From NCBI GenBank assembly GCA_021201905.1, contig JAJQEA010000194.1:1-43957 (forward strand): 43,957 nt of DNA, in the 5' to 3' direction. Origin of the DNA: Clostridia bacterium (GTDB taxonomy: Bacteria > Bacillota > Clostridia > Lachnospirales > Lachnospiraceae). Below, piece after piece: positions 9,701-18,045 of the stretch (position 1 is its first letter; the number at the start of each line of letters is the position of its first letter). A program made the position numbers and the translations under genes. Below the pieces are notes generated by a model. That model had not been told where the DNA came from. It did no database searches and saw nothing but the letters and a program-made list of their open reading frames with translations.

Positions 9701-10633
9701 TTATTCCACAAACAGCGCCGTGGAATAGTACCTGTCCCCGCTGTCAGGAAGCAGCGCCACAATAGTCTTGCCCTCATTCTCAGGCCGTCTGGCAACCTCA
9801 ATGGCTGCGTGCAGGGCTGCTCCCGATGAAATTCCGGTCAGAAGTCCCTCTGTCCTGGCCAGCATCTTGGCAGCGGCAAAGGGTGCCTCATTGTCAACAG
9901 TTATGATTTCATCATATATATGGGTATCCAGCACCTTGGGAATGAACCCTGCTCCGATTCCCTGGATCTTGTGGGGACCGGCGCTTCCACCGGAAAGAAC
10001 CGGTGATGTGGACGGCTCCACCGCTATAACCTTGATATTTGGATTCTTTTCCTTCAAATATGTACCGGTGCCTGTGAGAGTGCCTCCTGTTCCCACAGAC
10101 GCCACAAATATATCCACCTGCCCGTCCGTATCCTGCCAGATTTCCGGTCCCGTGCTCTCCATATGCGCCCGCGGGTTCACCGGATTGTCAAACTGTCCCG
10201 GTATAAAGCTGTCCGGTATCTCCTTTGCCAGCTCCTCCGCCTTTTCAATGGCCCCGCTCATTCCCTTCTCACCGGGCGTCAGAACGATTTCGGCTCCGTA
10301 TGCCTTCAGTATATTGCGGCGCTCCACGCTCATGGTATCGGGCATGGTAAGTATCATCCTGTAGCCCTTGACCGCAGATACGGCGGCCAGTCCAACGCCT
10401 GTATTGCCTGACGTGGGCTCGATGATGATAGAACCGGGTTTCAGCTTGCCGGTGCATTCCGCATCCTCAATCATGGCCTTCCCCACTCTGTCCTTAACAC
10501 TCCCGGCCGGGTTAAAGTATTCCAGCTTCACCAGAAGACGCGCTTTCAGCTGCTCCTTCTTCTCGATATTAGTCACCTCAACCAATGGGGTGTTTCCTAC
10601 CAGCTCAATGGCTCCCTTGTAAATCTTAGACAT
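9701..10633 (-). CDS. cysK: Cysteine synthase A
   Basis: MSKIYKGAIELVGNTPLVEVTNI...AGSVKDRVGKAMIEDAE...EPTSGNTGVGLA...VGTGGTLTGTGTYLKEKNP; PLP-dependent OASS motifs. Confidence 0.95.
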   Translation of the reverse strand: MSKIYKGAIELVGNTPLVEVTNIEKKEQLKARLLVKLEYFNPAGSVKDRVGKAMIEDAECTGKLKPGSIIIEPTSGNTGVGLAAVSAVKGYRMILTMPDTMSVERRNILKAYGAEIVLTPGEKGMSGAIEKAEELAKEIPDSFIPGQFDNPVNPRAHMESTGPEIWQDTDGQVDIFVASVGTGGTLTGTGTYLKEKNPNIKVIAVEPSTSPVLSGGSAGPHKIQGIGAGFIPKVLDTHIYDEIITVDNEAPFAAAKMLARTEGLLTGISSGAALHAAIEVARRPENEGKTIVALLPDSGDRYYSTALFVE

Positions 10634-10781
10634 AGCTTCCACCGTTCCCTCACAGGCGTGCAGGGCCTTTCTTTTTATTCATAGTTATTCACTAGGTTTT
10701 CTAGGATTATATGACCGGTGTAAGGATTTGTCAAGTATTTTATACTGAAGCTGTGGCGTAAACTATATTTTCATATTCTTT

Positions 10782-11849
10782 TTAACTTGCCGGTTCCACC
10801 ATAACACCCTTTGAGTCAAAGGTATAGGACACACTGTCAATATCCATCGTGGTATCATGAATCATGGCGCCATTGGGGTCAAGATAATACCAGGCGCCAT
10901 CCACCTCAACCCATCCGGTCTGCTTCACATACCCCTTCATATAGTACCATCTGCCGTCCACATGCTTCCATCCGTCGGCAGGAATCAGGGCACTGTAGTC
11001 CGTAAATGCCAGCTCGATGGTCACATTTCCGTTTATACCATTCACTGTGCCTGTATCGGTACACTGCCATATGGTGCGGTTCGGGTAGCTGTTCACGGTC
11101 CCATACCTGGCATACCATATATCATAGGGAATTTGATTGGTATCCATATTCCTGGTCAGCCATTCATTGTTCCCATATACCACCGGATGATATCCGGCAT
11201 CCGAAATGGTCTTGCAAAATGCGTTTACATTGTCCGTTATCCGCTGTCTGGTCAGTCCGTTGTCAAGAAGGTGCTGGGATTCCACATCATAGGCAATGGG
11301 GTAGGATATGGGGAAATCCTTAATTACCTTGAGCACGAAATTGGCCTCATCAATGGCAGTCTGTACGTCCAGAGCCTGGGTGTAGAAAAACACTCCGGTC
11401 TTAATGCCGTTTGCAAATGCCTCTGTGACGTTCCTGTCAAAATAAGGGTCCTTATCCTTATAGTAACCCACCCGTATCATGGCAAACGACACGCCGTCCG
11501 ATGCCACCCCGGACCAGTCTATACCGTTTTCATTGGCCCGGTTCTGGTACTTGGTTACGGTAATGCCCTTTTCCAGCGCTCCTGCTATGGGCGCTCCCGA
11601 TGCGTCCACATACTGGCCATTCTCCAATGTCCAGGGCTGGGCTCCGTAAACTGCGGCCGGCGCAATCAGCGGCGTGGCACCTATAATAGCCGCGGCCGCC
11701 CATACGACTGCCCTCTTTCCCATTGTTCCCGGCTTTACATACTTTTCGGACTTTCCAGTCTTTCCAGCTTTTCCAGTCTTTGCGGCCTCTCCAGTCTTTG
11801 CAGTATTTCCAGTCTTTCCGCTCTCTCCCAGCATCCTCATCTCATCCAC
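10782..11849 (-). CDS. GH25 family lysozyme with C-terminal cell-wall-binding repeats
   Basis: GITVTKYQNRANENGIDWSGVASDGVSFAMIRVGYYKD...GIKTGVFFYTQA...YPIAYDVE...YHPVVYGNNEWL...DIWYARYG; C-terminal GWKHVDGRWYYMKGYVKQTGWVEVDGAWYYLDPNGAM. Confidence 0.9.
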   Translation of the reverse strand: MDEMRMLGESGKTGNTAKTGEAAKTGKAGKTGKSEKYVKPGTMGKRAVVWAAAAIIGATPLIAPAAVYGAQPWTLENGQYVDASGAPIAGALEKGITVTKYQNRANENGIDWSGVASDGVSFAMIRVGYYKDKDPYFDRNVTEAFANGIKTGVFFYTQALDVQTAIDEANFVLKVIKDFPISYPIAYDVESQHLLDNGLTRQRITDNVNAFCKTISDAGYHPVVYGNNEWLTRNMDTNQIPYDIWYARYGTVNSYPNRTIWQCTDTGTVNGINGNVTIELAFTDYSALIPADGWKHVDGRWYYMKGYVKQTGWVEVDGAWYYLDPNGAMIHDTTMDIDSVSYTFDSKGVMVEPAS

Positions 11850-11979
11850 CTCATACTCTCATATTCCATATAAATCCACATGTTTTTTATTTTAGCACAA
11901 AGGAGTTTCCATCTTGTTGAGGTTTTCTTAATGTTTCCTTTCAACTTAGGAGTATTTGGTGACCTCCTGCCTAAATGTC

Positions 11980-12235
11980 AAATTTATATTTACGGCCACA
12001 GTCCGGTTTGTCCGGTTTCCTTGCCGGTTCGTGCAGTTCCACCATACTGATGAAACTGTAATAGATTTCAATGCGCTGTGTCAATACTCGTAACAAATAA
12101 GAGGTCGCCCGGTTTTAATTTTTTAATCAGCCTTTGATAAGCTGGGCGGTTGAAGTCCTTCCCTCTCACCTTATCCAGAAAGATATGGTCTTTTTGGATA
12201 CCGGCTGTCCGCCACGAATATATTAACCGTCTATG
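11980..12235 (-). pseudogene. Remnant of a serine recombinase: N-terminal catalytic fragment joined out of frame to a DUF4368-like tail
   Basis: Frame 1 IQKDHIFLDKVRGKDFNRPAYQRLIKKLKPGDLLFVTSID then stop; shifted frame LTQRIEIYYSFISMVELHEPARKPDKPDCGRKYKFDI to stop. Confidence 0.55.
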
Positions 12236-12532
12236 TAACCAGCGGTGATAGGGAACATATCCTGAAACAGCAGCGCAGTTCTCCTGTCCTGAATGACAAA
12301 TCCTGATGGAGTCAGTCGGCTTGCTCCGTTCTTTTTTCTGCGCCAAAATCCTCTCGAATTTTTCTATTTTTGAACTGCACAGAACAAGCCAGTAGAGGGA
12401 AGTTTCCGCGTCCTGAAAGGCAAAATAGTGGGGCTGTTTCGTAGTGTCATAATTGATTTTAAGATAAGGGTCGCTCACCTTTTGAAAGAAGCTGTCACTA
12501 ACAAAATAGATGTTCCCCGCAACGATTTCCAT
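12236..12532 (-). pseudogene. Type III toxin (CptN/ToxN-like) N-terminal fragment, fused in frame to the resolvase remnant
   Basis: MEIVAGNIYFVSDSFFQKVSDPYLKINYDTTKQPHYFAFQDAETSLYWLVLCSSKIEKFERILAQKKERSKPTDSI resembles the CptN endoribonuclease N-terminus; then breaks off into resolvase sequence. Confidence 0.5.
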
Positions 12533-12609
12533 AAGCGCCCTTAAAAGGGATTCACCCCCAAAATCCAGCCTGCGGAAAATATCTCTTACATAGTGATATC
12601 AAACAAACT

Positions 12610-13016
12610 TATTTACCTCTCGATGGTCTCTTCCTCCATCCGCCACGAAAAAACCGCTGCCATCTTCCACTTCATCTTGCCTCCGCCAGTAGGGATTACA
12701 TCTAGCATCTTCCAAAGGATCATATATATGCCCGCTGGTAGGTCAGGAATAGCCGAAGCTCTCTCCAATGGTTCTTTCCCTCCATGGGGCATCCCAAACA
12801 TCCTGCCCGGTAGAATCCCATATCATAAAGTGGATTAATCTCCAGGCGCTCGTTGCGTATAAATTCCCACATATCCGAGTCCCGCCAATCCATAATTGGA
12901 TTGCAGATTCTTTTCCCTTTTAATATGCAGCCCTCAAACAGCACGCGCTGCTCATCATTGTCATTATTCAGAATAATCTTCTTACTGGGATCCGAGACAA
13001 AATTTTCAAAAACGTC
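12610..13016 (-). pseudogene. PAPS-reductase-family (adenylyltransferase/DndC-like) C-terminal fragment with frameshifts
   Basis: FENFVSDPSKKIILNNDNDEQRVLFEGCILKGKRICNPIMDWRDSDMWEFIRNERLEINPLYDMGFYRAGCLGCPMEGKNHWRE then stops; continuation only in a second frame. Confidence 0.6.
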
Positions 13017-13605
13017 TCAACTATTCTTCTGCTTCACACTCTCCGCCTATCACACACCAGTGATAATGCTTCCGCACATTCATCCCTCGTAACATGCCGG
13101 CTTTCCTTTGACAATTCGATTACCGCCCCGGTCACCTTACTCGTAGCATGGTTCTCAGCCGCAGGTAAAATCTGCACCTCGCTTAATTCCAACAGCTTTT
13201 GATCCCCTTTTTGAAAACTCCTGAACAGACACTTCATAAGATGAGATATTCTTTGAGAATATTACATAATCTTTAACAGGAGATGTTTGAAACATGAGAA
13301 CTATGCCGATGTCTAACAAATGACTATTTCCGCTTCCACCCCATAAGGACCGAGGCCTACGATACACATTTTTTCTGACTGTTGATGAATCTTATAGATA
13401 AGTGTCAGCATTATGTTTTCATTCAATTTTTATTCTTTCTCCATAATTCTCCTGATTTCTGTAGGTGATGATAATGCTAGTTCTTCCTTATCTTCCGTCA
13501 TAGTCCCAGATATAATTACACTTTACGGTTTTAATATCTGCTCCTCTTCTAGATACACTCTTATATCGTTCAATCTGCGGGAAGGGAAGCGCGTGTGGTT
13601 CTTTA

Positions 13606-14015
13606 GTGACCTTCCTGTTGAGACGGACGACAGGCTGCGTGGCATCCCCCTGCGGCCGCAATATCCATGTGGGAATACACCCGTTGGAGCTGGTGCTGAG
13701 ACGTGGCAGCGGGGAGATGGAAGCCAGCTTGGCGGAAGATCTGGAATTCCATGGGAAGTGGTGGGCTGCCTGGCCTCCATTGACGTAAAACGGTATGAAC
13801 CAGCTGTTTTAAAACTGGCAGAGAGAAATGAATGGAAACTACACTTTTTCTACGCGGATGAGCTGGAACAGGTGGAAGGGGATTTTGAAAGCTCGGAATT
13901 TGTGAAACGCACAGTAAACGCAGGAAATGTGTGTGCCAAGCCGCGATGGCTGCCTCAGGCCGCGAAGAACTGCTTTTGCCGCGGCAGGCGGGGCGGGGTA
14001 TCACGGTGGCGGTGA
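13606..14015 (+). pseudogene. Cobalamin biosynthesis CbiG C-terminal domain remnant, multiply frameshifted
   Basis: GIPWEVVGCLASIDVKRYEPAVLKLAERNEWKLHFFYADELEQVEGDFESSEFVKRTVNAGNVC then (other frame) QAAMAASGREELLLPRQAGRGITVAV; matches the CobE/CbiG_C pattern. Confidence 0.6.
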
Positions 14016-14055
14016 GGCATGTGCGGCTGCTGGGAGGATGGACACGGATGTTCGT

Positions 14056-16473
14056 CTATTCATCTATTGATTGTAATTTCTCCAGATATTCTTTGACTTT
14101 CTTTGAATTATCTAGAGCTGCATAATAAACGGCCATTTTTTGATACGATTGCTTTAAGTACGGATGTTTTGAGTTTATCTTTTCTAAAATAGTGATATCC
14201 AACACCTGAAATTCAATGGCCTTTTCATAACTGGATTTACGAAAAAAGACGGTGGCGATATTATTATAAGTCTGCGATAAGTCCATATGGTTCTCATTTT
14301 CAAATTTATTACGAATATTCAGTGCTCTCAAATGGTACTCAAGGGCCGCGTCCAATTCTCCGTTGTCACATAGAATCATAGCCATATTATTATAAAGGGT
14401 GGCGAAATCCTGATGGTTATCAGGTATTCTGCCTTTATACATAGTTTCCGCCTGAAGATAGCAGTCGAAGGCCTTTTCGTGTTCTCCATTATAGTAGTGT
14501 GTCAGTCCTAAATTGTTATAGACAGAAGCCATATCCAGGAAGGATGAGTGCTGCTTATATATTTCAAGGGCCTTTTCTCCATATTGAATGGCCGAAGAAA
14601 ATTCTTCGAGATCATCATAGTTGGTGGCAATGTCACGATAGATATCTGCCATTAATGTTGTTTGGACATATTCAGAGGCTTCACACCCTTGCATAGCTTT
14701 TTTATAGAGCTGCTCGGATCTTTTGAAGTGACCAAAGCAATTTTCTATTGTTGCCTGAATACAGAAAATAGAAAATATATTTTTATTATTATTTGAATAA
14801 GTTTTTGCTAATATTTTATAAGCTTTATCCAACAAAACCATTGCTTCAGATAATTTACCGGTATAGTAATACGCTTGTCCCACAGAGATGCAAAGTAATC
14901 CTATTTTAGCGCTGGTGCTTTTTGAAAAATAATTCAGCGTAAATTCCGCAAAAGGTAACAAATTATTGTAATCCATAATGCTTGTACTTTCATTGCTTGC
15001 CAAATGCCTGATAAAATAATCAATGATATTTTTACAGTCATTTAATGTGATCCTGCAACTGCTTTTGATTACTTCTTTTATCACATGGTGCATAAAGAAA
15101 CCATTATCGGTTTTCTTTAGCCAGGCATACTTTGTTAAACGGATAAACAGATTCATATTAGACAGATTAAACCATCTATAGATATCTGCAGGGACGGGCA
15201 TATTGGGAAAAATTGATAAGACCTTTAATACCTTAAGCTCATCTTTGTCCAGGCTAGAAATATCAAAAACATATTTCAGATGATCGATAACAGTCGCTTC
15301 TCTAACCACCTCATCTCTGTGGGTAATTTGTGCCACGGCTTCTGACAAATTGAACCCGTCATTTTCCAACTTATTAAATATATCCATAGGAGATAATCCA
15401 TCCTGCAAGGAAACCTTGGCGATTGCCTCAATCGTAAGTGTATGAAATCCAGACAACTCTACAATCTTTTTTACATTTTCTCTTTCTTCGTCTGATTCTA
15501 GTTTCCGATAATAATTTTCGAACAGTTCTATACATTTAGATTCATTTAAAAAATCAAGATCATATACGCTGAATGATCCTAGCCGCCGAATTCTGGATGT
15601 GCAAATTACTTTACATCGGAAGCTGTCAAGAATGTGGAGATTCTGGTCATCCGCCTCCGTCACATTGACGTTATCCACAAATAAAAAGGCAGTTTCTTTG
15701 ATTTCTTCCCACAAAAATAATAGCAACCGGTCTAAACGTTCACTATATGGACAGTCGCTGCTGAAAATAGGAAAATAAAACTGCTCCACTAAATCATTGA
15801 GTAAATTTCCTTTGTAATTGACCCATGCCAGTTGGCTGATGATCTCCCTGTCATAGAACAACTCCCGGCACAGAGCGGTCTTTCCTATGCCGCCCATGCC
15901 GTTAACAATAACAATTTTGCTTTTTTCATTGAGCATTACAAGAATATTCTTTAAATCGTTTTCCCTCCCGACAAGTTGTTCCTGTATCTTAGGAGCATAG
16001 CGGGTTAAAATGCGGGGAGACTGTATTTTTTTTGTATTCCCGTCCTCTTGAATTAGAATGCGTTTAAGCATTTGATGGTTTTCCGACAGTTCAACATCAG
16101 CTCTCATGGAAATGATCTTTTTTGAATACTCTGCAGTTTGTAAAAGATAAAAAAATAATCGGGAAAAGAAATATGAATTTTCTTTTTCAGCCGATTCTAT
16201 ATCTGCATCCATAAGAATTTGATGCAGACTTATTTCCAATTCCCGTGCGCCCTCAGATGTGTTTAACGCATGTTTAAACGCATCTTGCAGCCGGGGCTTT
16301 TTTGAATTTACCAATTTAGCGGAGAATTCTTTGCTTATGTCTCTATTCTCTTTGCAGTCCTCTATAGCTTTTTTAAAAGCTCTGGAATATGAAAATCTTG
16401 CAGTTAAATGCCCCTTTGCTTTGACAAACAGCTCAAAAGAATCCTTTAGTATTCCATAAATATCAAATAACAT
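14056..16473 (-). CDS. STAND NTPase: NB-ARC-like domain plus C-terminal TPR repeats, unknown N-terminal domain
   Basis: Walker A VNGMGGIGKTALCRELF; Walker B-like AFLFVDNVNV; sensor-like VICTSRIRR; winged-helix-like region; TPR arrays (AIQYGEKALEIYKQHS...ASVYNNLGLTHYYNGEHEKAFDCYLQAE...ATLYNNMAMILCDNGELDAALEYHLRAL). Confidence 0.85.
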   Translation of the reverse strand: MLFDIYGILKDSFELFVKAKGHLTARFSYSRAFKKAIEDCKENRDISKEFSAKLVNSKKPRLQDAFKHALNTSEGARELEISLHQILMDADIESAEKENSYFFSRLFFYLLQTAEYSKKIISMRADVELSENHQMLKRILIQEDGNTKKIQSPRILTRYAPKIQEQLVGRENDLKNILVMLNEKSKIVIVNGMGGIGKTALCRELFYDREIISQLAWVNYKGNLLNDLVEQFYFPIFSSDCPYSERLDRLLLFLWEEIKETAFLFVDNVNVTEADDQNLHILDSFRCKVICTSRIRRLGSFSVYDLDFLNESKCIELFENYYRKLESDEERENVKKIVELSGFHTLTIEAIAKVSLQDGLSPMDIFNKLENDGFNLSEAVAQITHRDEVVREATVIDHLKYVFDISSLDKDELKVLKVLSIFPNMPVPADIYRWFNLSNMNLFIRLTKYAWLKKTDNGFFMHHVIKEVIKSSCRITLNDCKNIIDYFIRHLASNESTSIMDYNNLLPFAEFTLNYFSKSTSAKIGLLCISVGQAYYYTGKLSEAMVLLDKAYKILAKTYSNNNKNIFSIFCIQATIENCFGHFKRSEQLYKKAMQGCEASEYVQTTLMADIYRDIATNYDDLEEFSSAIQYGEKALEIYKQHSSFLDMASVYNNLGLTHYYNGEHEKAFDCYLQAETMYKGRIPDNHQDFATLYNNMAMILCDNGELDAALEYHLRALNIRNKFENENHMDLSQTYNNIATVFFRKSSYEKAIEFQVLDITILEKINSKHPYLKQSYQKMAVYYAALDNSKKVKEYLEKLQSIDE

Positions 16474-16849
16474 AGAGTTTATCCTCCTGGTATATTTTAA
16501 ATATTGGAGATCCGCCGTTTTATGTCTCTTAAATTATACCAAAACTCTAGTGAGTATGCAATCAGGGCTGTAGGCAGGTTCTGCACACCCTTACGGGACG
16601 TTTCATGTGACGGCATAAAGCGCCGTCACGTTGAGCTTCGGCAAACCAAAACAAACTTTTTTAGCCACCTGATTTCTCTGACGCCCGCAATCCAGACGTG
16701 AGCATCAAAATGCAATCCACGTTACTATCCCGATTCTTCATAATCTGGCCTTGTGGTGGCGGATAATATGACCGTCACGTTATGTCCAACATCAAAAAGC
16801 ACCTTCCAAAACCAGAATTGCATTGTGCAAATCTGATTCTCTAGACCCA

Positions 16850-17056
16850 CTATCTTTGTGGATGGTGAGCAGCCACCGGTTCACGGGTACATTTCTCTTT
16901 TTGGACGATCATAGATGACTTGATGATATAAAGGTTGCTGGTGCTGCCCCCGGCCTTGCTGGATTGATTCTGCTTTTCAATAAAGTCCAGTTCTTTCAGA
17001 TAGGTAACGGCGCGAATAACTGTACTACGGCAGCGCCCAACGGCCACCCCCCGCAT
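16850..17056 (-). pseudogene. Truncated helix-turn-helix (replication-initiator/HTH_36-like) fragment abutting the spmA stop codon
   Basis: VGRCRSTVIRAVTYLKELDFIEKQNQSSKAGGSTSNLYIIKSS; N-terminal part missing because spmA begins at 17057. Confidence 0.5.
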
Positions 17057-17689
17057 CTACCGGTCCATAACTTTACAGAATATCACCGCAACCACAGTGC
17101 TGATAAAGGTAGCCGCCAGGGCGGGACCCACTATAGCCGTGGGATTCACGCTTCCGTACTGGCTCCGGTACGCAATCATGTTCATGGGTATAAGCTGTAA
17201 GGAGGATATGTTGATAATGAGAAATGTACACATCTCATTGCTGGCCGTCCCCTCCTGTCTGGCCGCAGCGCTCCGGCCGGCTGAATCTTTTTGTCCGGCC
17301 GCGCCGCCCGTTCTGCACTCCTCCTCCACCTTTTTCAGCTCCTCCATGGCCTTTAAGCCGGCCGGTGTGGCGGCCCACCCCAGCCCCAGTATGTTGGCAA
17401 TCATATTGACGCTTATCTGCTTCCTTGCCTCTCCCTCCGGGTCCAGCTTTGGAAAAAGGAAGGTGAGTATTGGCCCCATTCTTTTTGCCAGCTGGTCCAC
17501 CAACCCGGAGCGGTGTCCGATTTCCAGTACCCCGGTCCACAGCGTCATGACGCCCAGCATGGTGATGCACAGCGTCACCGCCTCCTTTGATGCCTGGATT
17601 GCACCATCGGTCACAGCCGTCATCTGACCGTGAAGCGCCCCCCAGAGTATTCCCGTCAGTGTCATTCCTGCCCATAGATAATTCAGCAT
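17057..17689 (-). CDS. spmA: Spore maturation protein SpmA
   Basis: MLNYLWAGMTLTGILWGALHGQMTAVTDGAIQASKEAVTLCITMLGVMTLWTGVLEIGHRSGLVDQLAKRMGPILTFLFPKL...NMIANILGLGWAATPAGLKAMEEL. Confidence 0.92.
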   Translation of the reverse strand: MLNYLWAGMTLTGILWGALHGQMTAVTDGAIQASKEAVTLCITMLGVMTLWTGVLEIGHRSGLVDQLAKRMGPILTFLFPKLDPEGEARKQISVNMIANILGLGWAATPAGLKAMEELKKVEEECRTGGAAGQKDSAGRSAAARQEGTASNEMCTFLIINISSLQLIPMNMIAYRSQYGSVNPTAIVGPALAATFISTVVAVIFCKVMDR

Positions 17690-18045
17690 GTTTTTCCGCC
17701 TGTTTCATGGCATTCTTATTCCATTCTATTCCCGGCCCCGCGGAATATACCCATACAGATACCCGATACGGATCGTTTCCCCCAATCTTTCCCAAATATT
17801 CATAATTGCCCCTTCTCCGTAAGAATTATTACACCGGATTGCGTAAAATTTACGGTTCTTTACGTTTACATAACTTCTATTGACCCTGGAGCAGCTCCAT
17901 AGTATATTCTCACCATGTCAGTGATGACAACGTGCGGCGCCGGCCAGAACACCGGCGAAACGGCAGCCGCATCCCCCAAAAAGACAATTAAGGTGATAAT
18001 CCTGAAATCAATGGACTGAATGACAGACTGAAAGGAGACATGATT

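Noticed and set aside
10857-11873. 338-aa plus-strand ORF opposite the GH25 gene
   Set aside because: Antisense shadow of a clear GH25 coding sequence.
16607-16629. gtgacggc-N7-gccgtcac hairpin as a terminator or recombination site
   Set aside because: Short stem, no T-run and no partner copy; insufficient to assign a function.
17235-17795. 186-aa minus-strand ORF overlapping spmA
   Set aside because: Gly/Arg-rich out-of-frame reading of spmA.
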